A stretch of 64,000 bases of DNA from JBCDCE01 sp039182515 (GCA_039182515.1 JBCDCE010000007.1:1-64000), one strand, 5' to 3'. Positions 1 to 9,770 are shown, counted from the stretch's first letter. Notes: generated by a model from the sequence alone, not told the origin. Program-made: numbers and translations.

Positions 1-1200
<1,200 letters not shown>

Positions 1201-1202
1201 GC

Positions 1203-1607
1203 ATGGCGGATCTGATGCAATTTGATCTCGTGAGCCCGGAGCGGAGCTTGGCTTCGCTTCAGGTTTCTGAGGTCCAGATTCCAGGGGCGGACGGGGATAT
1301 GACGGTCATGGCCGATCATGCCCCCACCATCACCTCAATGCGCCCCGGCGTGTTGACGGCGACGGGCCCAGACGGCTCTGCTGAGTATCTCGTTACCGGT
1401 GGTTTTGCTGAGATCGGCATGGGCAGCACCTCCGTGCTGGCTGAACGCGCGATCGCCAAAGCCGACGTGACCCAAGATCTCTTCAACGAGCTGATGTCAG
1501 AGGCCAAAGCCGCAGGCGAAGGCGCCAGCGACGAGGCGGCTGATATGGCCAACAAGCTGATGGCCGATATGGCCGCCGCAGGCCAAGCCATGGGCCTGTC
1601 CGCGTAA
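1203..1607 (+). CDS. atpC: F1F0 ATP synthase epsilon subunit
   Basis: Epsilon subunit of F1, part of the central stalk that couples rotation to catalysis and can inhibit ATP hydrolysis. 134 residues, in the normal range for alphaproteobacteria. The N-terminal beta-sandwich is recognisable (FDLVSPER near residues 7-14, [15 protein letters not shown] near 28-42, GGFAEI near 67-72). The C-terminal part is short and alanine-rich rather than the full two-helix hairpin seen in E. coli. It starts two bases after atpD and is followed by a clear rho-independent terminator, so it is the last gene of the operon. Confidence 0.96.
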   Translation: MADLMQFDLVSPERSLASLQVSEVQIPGADGDMTVMADHAPTITSMRPGVLTATGPDGSAEYLVTGGFAEIGMGSTSVLAERAIAKADVTQDLFNELMSEAKAAGEGASDEAADMANKLMADMAAAGQAMGLSA

Positions 1608-1633
1608 GCGAGCGCAACACTCTCAAAGAACAG

Positions 1634-1665
1634 AACGCTCCGGCTGAATAAGCTGGGGCGTTTTT
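1634..1665 (+). terminator. Rho-independent terminator of the atp operon
   Basis: An imperfect GC-rich inverted repeat (AACGCTCCGG against CTGGGGCGTT, containing G-T pairs) closes on a short loop and runs straight into TTTTT. It lies 26 bases after the atpC stop codon. Confidence 0.8.
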
Positions 1666-1689
1666 ATGTTGCAAAATTCAAACGCTAAG

Positions 1690-1842
1690 GCGCTGTCTAA
1701 AAGGCGTGAATAGCCCCGCTAAGAAACCATTCCCACGAGGCGAAGCCGACCAGCTCCCCACTGCCCCCCTGGGCGGGGGCTTTCAGCCCGACGCCCGCGG
1801 TCGCGAGCAAGTCTTTGTTCTTCGAAAAGACGTTGCAGATTA
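1690..1842 (+). repeat. Three-copy intergenic element, copy A
   Basis: First of three related elements of about 150 bases (the others at 5112-5264 and 23059-23209). The core 1739-1803 begins GGCGAAGCCGACCAG and contains a GC hairpin (GCCCCC/GGGGGC) inside a 31-base block, 1773-1803, that is identical in all three copies. Outside the core, GTCTTTGT and CGTTGCAGAT are also shared. This copy sits after the atp terminator and before a forward gene, so it may be part of a leader as well as a 3' region. The outer stem seen in copies B and C is not well conserved here. The family is not one I recognise. Confidence 0.85.
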
Positions 1843-1908
1843 AAAGGATTATATTCCAGGGACACACAAAGCTCGCTCGGGCTAAGCGCTGTCGGAAAGG
1901 ACAATAGA

Positions 1909-2415
1909 TTGAAGCTCTTGAAAGCATCGGTTTTTGCCTTTGCATGGCTCGCTCTTCCTGTCGCCGCAGATAGCGCGTTCTTCAAGCAGATGAAGCCGCC
2001 TTTTCGGATAGCAACGATCTCAGAACTACCGGAATTTTGGAGCACGCTGCGCGCGCTAAACGGCATTGATTTTGATGAGCGGTATATTGTGTCGTCCACT
2101 TCAAATTGGGGGTCATTCGCGACCGCAGACGTCGCGGTTATTTTTTTGCGTTCGGACGAAAAGCAGTGGTTTTTGTCTCAGGGTTTATTGGATTTTCTGG
2201 ATGAACAGGATGAAACGGGGAGCCCAGTGATCCGGCTTGGAGTAACGCTTGATGGCGAACGCAAGCTCATGTTGTCGACCACTTTTTTGGACCGATTTAA
2301 CAATCCTCCTGCGCTCGCGGCTTGTGAGACTGCCATCCTTATTCAAAGTGATTTATTTGCGGAAACGGTAGATCAGAACGAAGCTTACAATGACCTGTGC
2401 GTACCCAGGAGTTGA
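1909..2415 (+). CDS. Hypothetical secreted protein
   Basis: 168-residue protein of unknown function. The N-terminus MKLLKASVFAFAWLALPVAADS is a typical Sec signal peptide with a likely cleavage after the second alanine pair, so the mature protein should be periplasmic or secreted. The start is a TTG with the Shine-Dalgarno-like GGAAAGG at 1894-1900; no ATG gives as good a fit. The mature part has no recognised motif and two cysteines near the C-terminus (ACETA and DLCVP) that could form a disulfide. It lies alone between element copy A and the cyanophycinase-like gene. Confidence 0.7.
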   Translation: MKLLKASVFAFAWLALPVAADSAFFKQMKPPFRIATISELPEFWSTLRALNGIDFDERYIVSSTSNWGSFATADVAVIFLRSDEKQWFLSQGLLDFLDEQDETGSPVIRLGVTLDGERKLMLSTTFLDRFNNPPALAACETAILIQSDLFAETVDQNEAYNDLCVPRS

Positions 2416-2621
2416 TAACGCGCCTGATTTGAAAGCCGCTGGCTAAGTCTTCGGACTGTCTGCGAACGTTGGCTTTGTGCGGCCAGATTAGAGACTGCCC
2501 TGGCCAAACAAGCCGGGGCGTCTTCGTTTTGCGCAGTTTTGGAATTGGCCCGTTTATATGGATGTTTGACACACTCAAAAAAGCTGTCAGGCTGTCCATG
2601 TATTTCAAAGGGACAATAGAC

Positions 2622-3566
2622 ATGATGGCATTCATCCGAGCTTTTTTTGTGGCGGTGTCTTTCCTAATGGCGAGCACAGCTGTTTTTGCCGAAGGCTTGA
2701 TTGTCGCGCATGGTGGCGGCTCAGCCTTCTTCTATGGGGATCCACCGCGTCTCTTTGGGGCTTTCTCGTACGCCTTCAAAAAAGCAGGTGGGAAGCGCGC
2801 AAAGATCGTGACAGTGTCCTCTTATGCCAACGATGAAAACCGCGAGTTGCAGGATCTTCTGAAAGACGCAGGCTATCGGAACGTTACACATTTGAATGTA
2901 GCAGCACCCAATGCACCAGAAATTTTGCTGGGCGCGGACATCATCTATTTCGATTCCGGCGTGCAAACACAGTTGATGCGTAAATTGAAAACCAAACCGA
3001 AAGTGATCGCTGCTATCAAACAGGCCCATGCAAACGGCACGGTTATTGGAGGATCGAGCGCTGGAGCAGCGGCCCTTTCGGACGTTATGATTTGTTGCGA
3101 CAAGGGCGGCAAAGCCATTGAGTCCCGCGGACTTGCTTTGCTGAAAAACGTCGTGATCGACCAGCACTATAGCCAAAGAGAGCGCGAGTTTCGCTTGCGC
3201 CAGATCATTTCAAAGCACCCAAACAAGATTGGGATTGGGATCGACGAAACCGTCGCTGTCGCCTTTCACAAAGGCAAAATTACCGTCATTAAGTCGCCCG
3301 AAAACAAAAAGAGGGCGAATAAGAAGGTGGATGCCGGGTGCCGTAGGATCAACGGCATTTACACCTGCACCTGCGACACCTTTTGCGACTGTGCCGGACG
3401 AGGCCTGAAGAAGCCTTTCGTTGAAAACGGGATAAAGCGGCAATGCGTTCAATCCTTGAGCTTTGGCAATAGCGCGAGGCAAATGGCCACGATCGTGACC
3501 AACAAGAACGGCCAGCTTTCTGAAAGCCACATCAAGCCGGGAAAGAGCCTCAAGCTTGCCTATTAA
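2622..3566 (+). CDS. Secreted cyanophycinase-like peptidase (family S51)
   Basis: Likely serine hydrolase of the cyanophycinase/dipeptidase E family, which cuts beta-Asp-Arg bonds. Start ATG chosen from the Shine-Dalgarno AAAGGGA about 8 bases upstream, giving 314 residues with a signal peptide (MMAFIRAFFVAVSF..VFAEG). Family marks are the nucleophile elbow GGSSAGAA near residues 133-140, a DQHYSQRERE segment, and GIGIDETVAV. A C-terminal extension holds a cysteine cluster (CRRINGIYTCTCDTFCDC) not usual in cytoplasmic cyanophycinases. Export suggests it acts on external peptides rather than on a cell's own cyanophycin. The next gene but one is a ureohydrolase that could use arginine-derived products, but this link is inference. 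Confidence 0.85.
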   Translation: MMAFIRAFFVAVSFLMASTAVFAEGLIVAHGGGSAFFYGDPPRLFGAFSYAFKKAGGKRAKIVTVSSYANDENRELQDLLKDAGYRNVTHLNVAAPNAPEILLGADIIYFDSGVQTQLMRKLKTKPKVIAAIKQAHANGTVIGGSSAGAAALSDVMICCDKGGKAIESRGLALLKNVVIDQHYSQREREFRLRQIISKHPNKIGIGIDETVAVAFHKGKITVIKSPENKKRANKKVDAGCRRINGIYTCTCDTFCDCAGRGLKKPFVENGIKRQCVQSLSFGNSARQMATIVTNKNGQLSESHIKPGKSLKLAY

Positions 3567-3705
3567 TCTCATACGACGCGCCTATTTTTGAGCTGAGTGT
3601 GTCGAATCCAGCATCCCACTGTTTCCAGTAGCACTGTTTTTCCCTGCCTCATTTTCGTCTAACTTCTGACATGTGGGCGGCGTGTTTGAGTAAGTGGTAT
3701 GTGTC

Positions 3706-4053
3706 ATGCAACGTTTGCAGAGCCAGTCCATCGGAATAGAACAGGGCGAAACGCTGCTGTTTTCCGATTTCCAAAACGGTGGAAAAATGTGGTGCGGGTC
3801 GGGCCAGCGTGAGGTCCGACAGCGCGTCACGTTTTCGGAAGCCTATCTGCGCGCGCCGAATGTTATGGCGCATCTGACGATGTGGGATCTTGATAAAGAT
3901 GCCAACACCCGCGCGGATGTGAAAGCCGAAGCCGTGGAACGGGATGCCTTCGACATCGTATTTCGCACCTGGGGCGACACGCGGATTGCGCGTGTGCGCG
4001 TGGGCTGGATGGCCATTGGGGAAACGGCAGGCGAGGACAGCTGGGAGCTATAG
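3706..4053 (+). CDS. H-type lectin domain protein
   Basis: 115-residue protein made of essentially one H-type lectin domain, the fold of the Helix pomatia agglutinin, which binds GalNAc-type sugars. Visible marks are GETLLFSDFQNGGKMW near the N-terminus, RVTFSEAYLRAPNV in the middle and FRTWGDTRIARVRVGWMAIGE at the C-terminus. No signal peptide is present, so export would need another route. The start at 3706 is preferred over the GTG at 3694 because it gives the usual MQRLQS-type beginning; the Shine-Dalgarno is weak. Sugar specificity cannot be read from sequence. Confidence 0.8.
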   Translation: MQRLQSQSIGIEQGETLLFSDFQNGGKMWCGSGQREVRQRVTFSEAYLRAPNVMAHLTMWDLDKDANTRADVKAEAVERDAFDIVFRTWGDTRIARVRVGWMAIGETAGEDSWEL

Positions 4054-4119
4054 GCAGAGCGTTGCCTTTTCCCCAAGCCTTGGCTTCTATGGCGCGGCTG
4101 TAATCACCGGAGGCGCCGC

Positions 4120-5103
4120 ATGTCTGATCCACATCTCAATTCCATGATGGAGAACCTCTATTGGTGGGGCGTCCCGACGCTGTTTCGCTGCCCCAATGAA
4201 GGCCCCGAAGGCGCGGATATTGCGCTTGTCGGCGTGCCGCATTCCACTGGCAACGGAACAACGGAGCGCGATCAACACCTTGGGCCGCGCGCATTGCGCA
4301 ATGTCTCAGCTGTATCGCGTCGGATGCATTCCGATTTTCAGCTAGATCCTTGGACCGCCGCCAAAATTGTGGACGTGGGCGACGTGCCTTTTCCGCGCGC
4401 CAATGACAATGAGGCCTGCATCGCTGACATCACCGCCTTCTACAATAAGATCGACGACAGCGGCGCGCGGCCCTTTTCCATTGGCGGGGATCATTCGATC
4501 ACGGGCGGGATCATCCAAGCGCTTGGGTGTGGGAACATCACTGGCGGCGAGCCTGTGAGCTTTTTGCACCTCGATGCCCATACGGATGTCTTCACAAAGG
4601 TGGATCACTTCCTTGGCGCCAAGAAATCCGCAGCCCATTGGGGCGCTTATCTGGCTGATGCAGGTCTGGTTGATCCGAAAACGTCGATACAGATCGGTCT
4701 CAGGGGCCATGCGCGGACCCTCGATTGGCTCGAGCCGAGCTATGAGTATGGCTACAACGTTGTGACAATGAAAGACTTCCGCAAACGCGGGCTTGCGGAT
4801 GTGGTTGCACAAGCGCGTGACGTGTTGGGCGACAGGCCCGTTTACATCACCTTCGATCTCGATTGCTTAGATCCCACGATTGCGCCCGGGGTTTCCAACA
4901 TAGAGCCGGGTGAAAAAGGCTTTGATATCGACGAAGCGGTGGGGCTTTTGCGCGCTGCGCGTGGGCTCAACATCGTCGGTGGGGATGTGGTTTGTATGAT
5001 GCCGACAAAGGATAATCCCAATCAGATCACAGCCCTCACAGCCGCTGCGGTGATGTTTGAGATGATCTCGATGGCGGCGGAAAATCGGGCAAATGCGGGT
5101 TGA
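4120..5103 (+). CDS. speB: Agmatinase / ureohydrolase family protein
   Basis: Binuclear manganese enzyme of the arginase-agmatinase family, releasing urea from agmatine or a related guanidino compound in the cytoplasm. 327 residues, normal length. Metal ligands are all present: GGDHS (122-126), DAHTD (152-156) and FDLDCLDP (245-252). The loop after the last motif reads APGVSNIEPGEKGFD, somewhat different from the classic agmatinase sequence, so guanidinobutyrase or guanidinopropionase activity is also possible. A good Shine-Dalgarno GGAGG lies just upstream of the ATG. The gene is followed directly by element copy B. Confidence 0.88.
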   Translation: MSDPHLNSMMENLYWWGVPTLFRCPNEGPEGADIALVGVPHSTGNGTTERDQHLGPRALRNVSAVSRRMHSDFQLDPWTAAKIVDVGDVPFPRANDNEACIADITAFYNKIDDSGARPFSIGGDHSITGGIIQALGCGNITGGEPVSFLHLDAHTDVFTKVDHFLGAKKSAAHWGAYLADAGLVDPKTSIQIGLRGHARTLDWLEPSYEYGYNVVTMKDFRKRGLADVVAQARDVLGDRPVYITFDLDCLDPTIAPGVSNIEPGEKGFDIDEAVGLLRAARGLNIVGGDVVCMMPTKDNPNQITALTAAAVMFEMISMAAENRANAG

Positions 5104-5111
5104 AGCCTAGA

Positions 5112-5264
5112 GCACCGTCCGAAAAACCTGAATCTCTCCGCTCACCAACCGTTTATAGGAGGCGAAGCCGACCAGCCCCCGACCGCCCCCCATGTGCGGG
5201 GGCTTTCAGCCCGACGCCCGCGGTCGATTGCTGGTCTTTGTGCAAGGGGATACGTTGCAGATAA
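5112..5264 (+). repeat. Three-copy intergenic element, copy B
   Basis: Second copy of the element also found near 1.7 and 23.1 kb. The core 5161-5226 carries GGCGAAGCCGACCAG, an outer stem CGACCG (5180-5185) with CGGTCG (5221-5226), an inner GCCCCC/GGGGGC hairpin and the identical 31-base block at 5196-5226. The loop of the inner hairpin differs from copies A and C (CATGTGC instead of CTGGGC) while the stem is kept. It begins 9 bases after the ureohydrolase stop and lies between convergent genes, so here it can only be in the 3' region of the forward gene. Confidence 0.88.
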
Positions 5265-5285
5265 TTTGGATCACACCCTAACACC

Positions 5286-6038
5286 CTAGCTGCGCAAAGC
5301 GGGTAGGCCAACGCCTGTGCTGTCAAATCCACCATCAGCTGCGATCACCTGTCCGGTAATATAGCTGGCGTCCTCGGAGCACAAAAAGGCGATGAGCCCA
5401 GCGATCTCGTCCTCGGATCCATAACGATTGAGGGGGATTGCGTCGTGATAGGCCTCGATGATTTCTTGGCTGTGAACAGCCATGGCGAGTTTTGTCCGCA
5501 CAGGGCCGGGGCACACACAATTGGCCCGCACACCAAATTCGCCCCATTCAGCCGCTTGTTGTTTGGTCAATTGGATCACGGCGGCTTTGGAGGTGCCATA
5601 GGCCACGCGAAGGGTCGATGCCCGCAGGCCAGAGATGGAGGCAATATTCACAAGCGCGCCTTCGCTCTCTTTCAAAGCTGGTGCAAAGGCTTGGGATACC
5701 AAAAAGACCCCATCGAGATTGGTTTCCATGACCCGCCGCCAGCGCGCAAAGTCGGTCTCATCTATCGGGCCGAAATCGGCAATGCCTGCGTTGTTGACCA
5801 GAGCGCCAACCTCAGGAAACTGCGCGCAGACATCCCTGGCCAAAGCTGCAACTTGCTCCGGATCAGAGACGTCACAGTCAAATGGGTGCCCGCCTTCAAG
5901 ATCAGAAGCCGCGTGCGCCAATTCGGCGCTGTCGCGATCCACCATCGCAACCTGCCAACCTTTGTTTAGGAACCGCCGGGTTGTGGCCAAGCCAATCCCG
6001 CGTGCGGCCCCCGTGATCACTGCGCATTTGTGAGACAT
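5286..6038 (-). CDS. Short-chain dehydrogenase/reductase
   Basis: NAD(P)-dependent oxidoreductase of the classical SDR family, 250 residues. The cofactor loop TGAARGIG is at residues 9-16, NNAG at 82-85, and the catalytic serine, tyrosine and lysine are in NIASISG (131-137) and YGTSK (147-151). The acidic residue after beta strand 2 (VDRDS) suggests preference for NAD over NADP. The C-terminal AADGGFDSTG is typical of the FabG-like group. Substrate cannot be predicted. The gene stands alone, convergent with the ureohydrolase gene. Confidence 0.92.
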   Translation of the reverse strand: MSHKCAVITGAARGIGLATTRRFLNKGWQVAMVDRDSAELAHAASDLEGGHPFDCDVSDPEQVAALARDVCAQFPEVGALVNNAGIADFGPIDETDFARWRRVMETNLDGVFLVSQAFAPALKESEGALVNIASISGLRASTLRVAYGTSKAAVIQLTKQQAAEWGEFGVRANCVCPGPVRTKLAMAVHSQEIIEAYHDAIPLNRYGSEDEIAGLIAFLCSEDASYITGQVIAADGGFDSTGVGLPALRS

Positions 6039-6087
6039 GGTTCAGACCTGACGCAAAAGCAGGGCTCTGACAAGGTGCGCTGGAGAC

Positions 6088-6124
6088 ATAAAAAAAGGCG
6101 CGCTCGGGACAAAACGAGCGCGCC
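6088..6124 (-). terminator. Terminator of the first VPLPA-CTERM gene
   Basis: Ten-base perfect inverted repeat GGCGCGCTCG / CGAGCGCGCC with an 8-base loop (6107-6114), followed on the minus strand by a run of seven T. The same loop bases recur in the terminator of the neighbouring paralogue. Confidence 0.92.
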
Positions 6125-6151
6125 AGAACTTAAGATGTCGAAAGTCGAGAT

Positions 6152-6799
6152 TTACGACTTGCGGCGTGTTAGGCCGAGACCTGCCAATGCACCACCAAGC
6201 AGAAGAACACCTGCTGGAAGCGGGATTGGTGCCACGTTAAAGGTGATCGACGCCAGAGCCGCATCCGCAACGCCAAGCGCGTCGTTGGTTGCTGCCACTG
6301 TGAAGACCATCGATGTGGTTTGGTTGAACGGCAATACGGTGGATTCGCCGAAGCCGTTACCGCCGTCGCCAAACATCTCAATAGAAGCGGCTGTTGCGCT
6401 GACGCCACCGTTTGTTTCGCCCATCAGGAATTCGCCATCCATGTCCGCATAGAGGTCGAGACCCGCGAAGGAGACGATGTCTACAGCGCGAGAGAAGGTC
6501 ACTGTGACCGACTGCGATACGCCGCTTGGGTTGGAGATTTCGTCATCGTTGATGCCGATGCCGTCGTTGTCGCATGCGAGGCTTGCGCAAGGCAATGCGC
6601 CTGCATCACGGATATTGTCATCAAAGTTCAGGCCCGTTGGGTTCGAGCTGATTGTGATCAACACGCCCTCGATGGACTCAGAAAGGTCAGTGTTCGAAAA
6701 CGCTGTGGAGTCTGTGAAGTCAACAACCGCAGCATTGGCTGCGAAAGCGGACAAACCGAGAGCAACTGCGCCCGCGGATAGTGTTTTGAGGTTCAACAT
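6152..6799 (-). CDS. VPLPA-CTERM sorting domain protein 1
   Basis: Exported surface or matrix protein of unknown function, 215 residues. It has a signal peptide (MLNLKTLSAGAVALGLSAFAANA), a beta-rich body and a C-terminal sorting signal: PIPLPAGVLLLGGAL.. hydrophobic stretch ending in TRRKS. Such tails are recognised and cut by exosortases; the VPLPA class is associated with exosortase D, not present in this window. The body contains CASLACDNDGIGINDDE, an acidic loop that could bind calcium, framed by two cysteines. Start chosen from GGGGAG upstream of the ATG at 6799. About 80 percent identical by eye to the next gene, so they are a recent tandem duplication. Confidence 0.85.
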   Translation of the reverse strand: MLNLKTLSAGAVALGLSAFAANAAVVDFTDSTAFSNTDLSESIEGVLITISSNPTGLNFDDNIRDAGALPCASLACDNDGIGINDDEISNPSGVSQSVTVTFSRAVDIVSFAGLDLYADMDGEFLMGETNGGVSATAASIEMFGDGGNGFGESTVLPFNQTTSMVFTVAATNDALGVADAALASITFNVAPIPLPAGVLLLGGALAGLGLTRRKS

Positions 6800-6963
6800 A
6801 TGAACTCCCCCGATAATGATTACACCACACCGGGCTAAGCGAAAAACGGCCATCAACAAAGGTTTTTGCCACTTTTCAGCCTTTTTTGCGGCGAACTGTG
6901 ACTTCGAAAAGGCAAAAGTGAGACAGGTTTCCCTGGAAAACAGTAAATTTTTTGTCGAAAGAA

Positions 6964-6997
6964 ATAAAAAAGCGCGCCCGGGACAAAACGGGCGCGC
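6964..6997 (-). terminator. Terminator of the second VPLPA-CTERM gene
   Basis: Perfect 9-base inverted repeat GCGCGCCCG / CGGGCGCGC around the loop GGACAAAA, with a T-rich run on the minus strand at 6964-6971. Loop and layout match the terminator at 6088-6124, showing that the duplication included the terminator. Confidence 0.92.
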
Positions 6998-7024
6998 TCG
7001 ATTCGGGATGTCGAATCGTAGAGT

Positions 7025-7669
7025 TTACGACTTGCGGCGTGTCAGGCCGAGACCTGCCAATGCACCACCGAGCAGAACAACGCCTGCTGGAAGTGGGATC
7101 GGAGCCACGTCGAAGTTGATCGACGCAAGGGCTGCATCTGCAACGCCAAGCGCGTCGTTCGTTGCTGCAACTGTGAACACCATAGATGTTGTAAGGTTGG
7201 AGCCCAGCTTTGCTTCGCCGTAACCGTTGCCGCCTGCGTTGAACATCTCAACAGCTGCAGCCGTCGCGCTGACGCCACCGTTTGTTTCGCCCATCAGGAA
7301 TTCACCATCCAAGTCCGCGTAAAGGTCGAGACCAGCAAAGGACAGGATGTTAACGGCGCGCGAGAAGGTCACTGTAACCGACTGCGATGTGCCATCTGGG
7401 TTGGAGATTTCGTCATCGTTGATGCCGATGCCGTCGTTGTCGCATGCGAGGCTTGCGCAAGGCAAAGCGCCCGCATCACGGATATTGTCATCGAAGTTCA
7501 GGCCGGCTGGGTCTGAGCTGATTGTAATCAATACGCCAGCGATAGATTCAGATAGGTCAGTGTTCGAAAACGCGCTTGAGTCTGTAAAATCGACCATCGC
7601 CGCGTTGGCTGCGAAAGCAGAAAGACCGAGAGCAACTGCGCCCGCGGAAAGTGTTTTGAGGTTCAACAT
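7025..7669 (-). CDS. VPLPA-CTERM sorting domain protein 2
   Basis: 214-residue paralogue of the protein encoded at 6152-6799, with the same signal peptide, the same two-cysteine acidic loop (CASLACDNDGIGINDDE) and the same sorting tail PIPLPAGVVLLGGAL..TRRKS. Differences concentrate in the second half of the body (for example FNAGGNGYGEAKLGSN against FGDGGNGFGESTVLPFN). Start ATG has GGGGAG 6 bases upstream. It is expressed as its own unit, with an intergenic region of about 220 bases and a terminator on each side. Function unknown; probably an exosortase-processed extracellular protein. Confidence 0.85.
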   Translation of the reverse strand: MLNLKTLSAGAVALGLSAFAANAAMVDFTDSSAFSNTDLSESIAGVLITISSDPAGLNFDDNIRDAGALPCASLACDNDGIGINDDEISNPDGTSQSVTVTFSRAVNILSFAGLDLYADLDGEFLMGETNGGVSATAAAVEMFNAGGNGYGEAKLGSNLTTSMVFTVAATNDALGVADAALASINFDVAPIPLPAGVVLLGGALAGLGLTRRKS

Positions 7670-7836
7670 AGGAACTCCCCTAGAAATGGTTACTTCACAA
7701 AAGGGAACCTACGGAAATTGTGGCAGCCATCAAAGGGGTTTGCCGTTTTTCTGCCTTTTTTGGGTCAAATTGTGACCATTGTTAGGCTCGTCTGCCTTAT
7801 TGTTTCCAGCTCCGCCCTAATATTGCCTGAGTTAAC

Positions 7837-7871
7837 CAAAAAAAACCGCCCACAGTTTCCTGAGGGCGGTT
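7837..7871 (-). terminator. Terminator of the third VPLPA-CTERM gene
   Basis: Inverted repeat AACCGCCC (7844-7851) / GGGCGGTT (7864-7871) followed on the minus strand by an eight-base T run. It lies 23 bases after the stop codon. Confidence 0.9.
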
Positions 7872-7893
7872 CTTCGATTCGATTACTTGGGGT

Positions 7894-8532
7894 TTAGCTA
7901 CGGCGGCGCGCAAAGCCCAATCCAGCGAGTGCTCCGCTGAGTAGGACCATGCCAGCAGGCACGGGCACGGGAGCCACTTCAAACTCGAAACCTGCAAGCG
8001 CATAATCAGGTCTGCCGCTATCATCGTTGCCAGGACCTGCTGTGAACTTGAAGATATCCGCGGCAGGCACACCGCCCACGCTAAACATGCCAAAACCGTT
8101 CACATCGGCCGCTGAGGCAGAGGCTGAAAACTCGATAGAGCCGTCGCCCATGGCGTCGATCTCAACAGACTCAGCGCTTGCTGCACCAGAAAAGAGATCA
8201 AAAACGTAGACTTTTGTGATACGCACCGCTTCTGAGGCTGATACCATCAAGAACTCAGCTGGGTTGGTCACCTCATCGTCCACCACGCCGGCACCATCAT
8301 TATCGCAGGCCAAAGGATGGCCGCCGCAATAGGATGTTGCAGTTGTGTTGAGAGTATCGTCGAAGTTTGGTCCAACTGGCATAGAGGTCAGAGTGAATGT
8401 CACGCCTGCGACGGTTTCACTCGTATCATGGTTGTTGAAAGCTGAAGAGTCAGTGAAATCCACAAGGGCGGCTTGAGCGCCAATCGTAGAAATAAGAAGA
8501 GCTGCAGAGGCAGCAAAGGTCATTTTAAACAC
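7894..8532 (-). CDS. VPLPA-CTERM sorting domain protein 3 (diverged paralogue)
   Basis: 212-residue relative of the two neighbouring genes, but much more diverged. It keeps the signal peptide (ending TIGAQAALVDFTDSSAFNN), the two-cysteine acidic loop (YCGGHPLACDNDGAGVVDDE) and a sorting tail PVPVPAGMVLLSGAL..FARRRS. The middle of the protein is different, so it may have another partner or ligand. The tail with PVPVPA rather than PIPLPA is still within the VPLPA/PEP-CTERM range. Like the other two it has its own terminator and a GGGGGAT-type ribosome binding site (CGGGGGATTACC) upstream of the start. Confidence 0.83.
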   Translation of the reverse strand: MFKMTFAASAALLISTIGAQAALVDFTDSSAFNNHDTSETVAGVTFTLTSMPVGPNFDDTLNTTATSYCGGHPLACDNDGAGVVDDEVTNPAEFLMVSASEAVRITKVYVFDLFSGAASAESVEIDAMGDGSIEFSASASAADVNGFGMFSVGGVPAADIFKFTAGPGNDDSGRPDYALAGFEFEVAPVPVPAGMVLLSGALAGLGFARRRS

Positions 8533-8644
8533 AGGTAATCCCCCGAAACGCGAAACTATCCTTAATTTTCGCGCGGATTATTGCCGATGTCAAAGAAAAA
8601 GCCGTATTTTGCCTTATTTTTGCCACGAAGCAGCAGGTCTTGCC

Positions 8645-9664
8645 TTATTCGGCGGCATAAAGGCCCTCATAAATCGGCCCCAAGGTGTCAGACTGGAAGA
8701 GCGAGCTGACGCTTGTGCCGTTCGAAATGTTCAAGATTGCTTGCGCAAAAATCGGGGCTGTCGGCACGATCCGAATGTTGGCGCAGGCTTTGATGGCTTC
8801 CGTTGGCGCTATGGAATCTGTGATCACCAAGCTTTTCAGCCGCGAGTTGGTCACGCGCTCTACGGCTGGCCCTGACAAGACGCCATGCGATATATAAGCA
8901 TGAACTTCCGTGGCTTCGCCTTCTTCAACCAGCAACTCAGCGGCTTTGCACAGCGTGCCCGCAGTGTCCACGATATCGTCAACGATGATACAACGTTTGC
9001 CTTTCACCTCACCAATGATCAGTGCTTCTGCGATTTCACCTGGTTTTTCACGGCGCTTATCCACGATCGCCATTGGAGCGCCGATACGCTGAGCAAGCTC
9101 GCGCGCGCGGGCCACACCGCCCACGTCGGGTGAGACAACCATTACATCAGACATGTCACCAAACTGGTCTTTCACATCGAGTGCGAAAACGGGTGAAGCA
9201 TAAAGGTTGTCCACCGGGATATCGAAAAACCCTTGGATCTGCGCTGCGTGTAGGTCCATCGTGAGAACCCGTTCCACACCCGCTTGCACAAGCATGTTGG
9301 CCACCAGTTTTGCCGAAATGGGTGTGCGGGCTTTTGTGCGCCGATCTTGGCGGGCATAGCCAAAGTAGGGGATGACGGCGGTGATGCGCGCGGCTGAAGA
9401 GCGTTTCAGCGCGTCTGCAATGATCAGCAATTCCATCAGGTTATCATTGGCAGGCCTGGAAGTGGGCTGGACGATAAACATATCTTCGCTGCGGACATTC
9501 TCAAAAACCTCCACAAAGATCTCACCATCGTTAAAGCGTTCAACGCGCGCATCGACAGGTTTGATGGCTTTGCCTCGGTGCATCGACATCCGTCGTGAGA
9601 TCGCCTCCACCAAGCTCGGGTTTGCATTTCCAGAGATGATTTTGGGCTCATCGGCGGTTGGCAT
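8645..9664 (-). CDS. prs: Ribose-phosphate pyrophosphokinase (PRPP synthase)
   Basis: Makes phosphoribosyl pyrophosphate from ribose 5-phosphate and ATP, feeding purine, pyrimidine, histidine and NAD synthesis in the cytoplasm. 339 residues from the ATG at 9664; the GTG three codons upstream is less likely since relatives begin [13 protein letters not shown]. Class I features are present: the flexible-loop segment DKRREKPGE, the PRPP loop [14 protein letters not shown] and the RQDRR motif. Fits with purD, purE and purK elsewhere in the window, although these are not in one operon. Confidence 0.96.
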   Translation of the reverse strand: MPTADEPKIISGNANPSLVEAISRRMSMHRGKAIKPVDARVERFNDGEIFVEVFENVRSEDMFIVQPTSRPANDNLMELLIIADALKRSSAARITAVIPYFGYARQDRRTKARTPISAKLVANMLVQAGVERVLTMDLHAAQIQGFFDIPVDNLYASPVFALDVKDQFGDMSDVMVVSPDVGGVARARELAQRIGAPMAIVDKRREKPGEIAEALIIGEVKGKRCIIVDDIVDTAGTLCKAAELLVEEGEATEVHAYISHGVLSGPAVERVTNSRLKSLVITDSIAPTEAIKACANIRIVPTAPIFAQAILNISNGTSVSSLFQSDTLGPIYEGLYAAE

Positions 9665-9770
9665 GGGCAGCACCGTCTTTCGCGAGATATGAAGGATTCG
9701 TGACGTTGACTTCGCTTAGCACGGGTCTAGGGTCTCGCCTAGAACCAAGCCGACAAGGATCGCAAAGAAA

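Noticed and set aside
5153..5335. Peptide TAGVGLKAPA.. readable on the minus strand of the three-copy element
   Set aside because: The same peptide appears in copies A, B and C because the DNA is conserved, but a one-base difference shifts frame in copy B and no start or ribosome site is shared.
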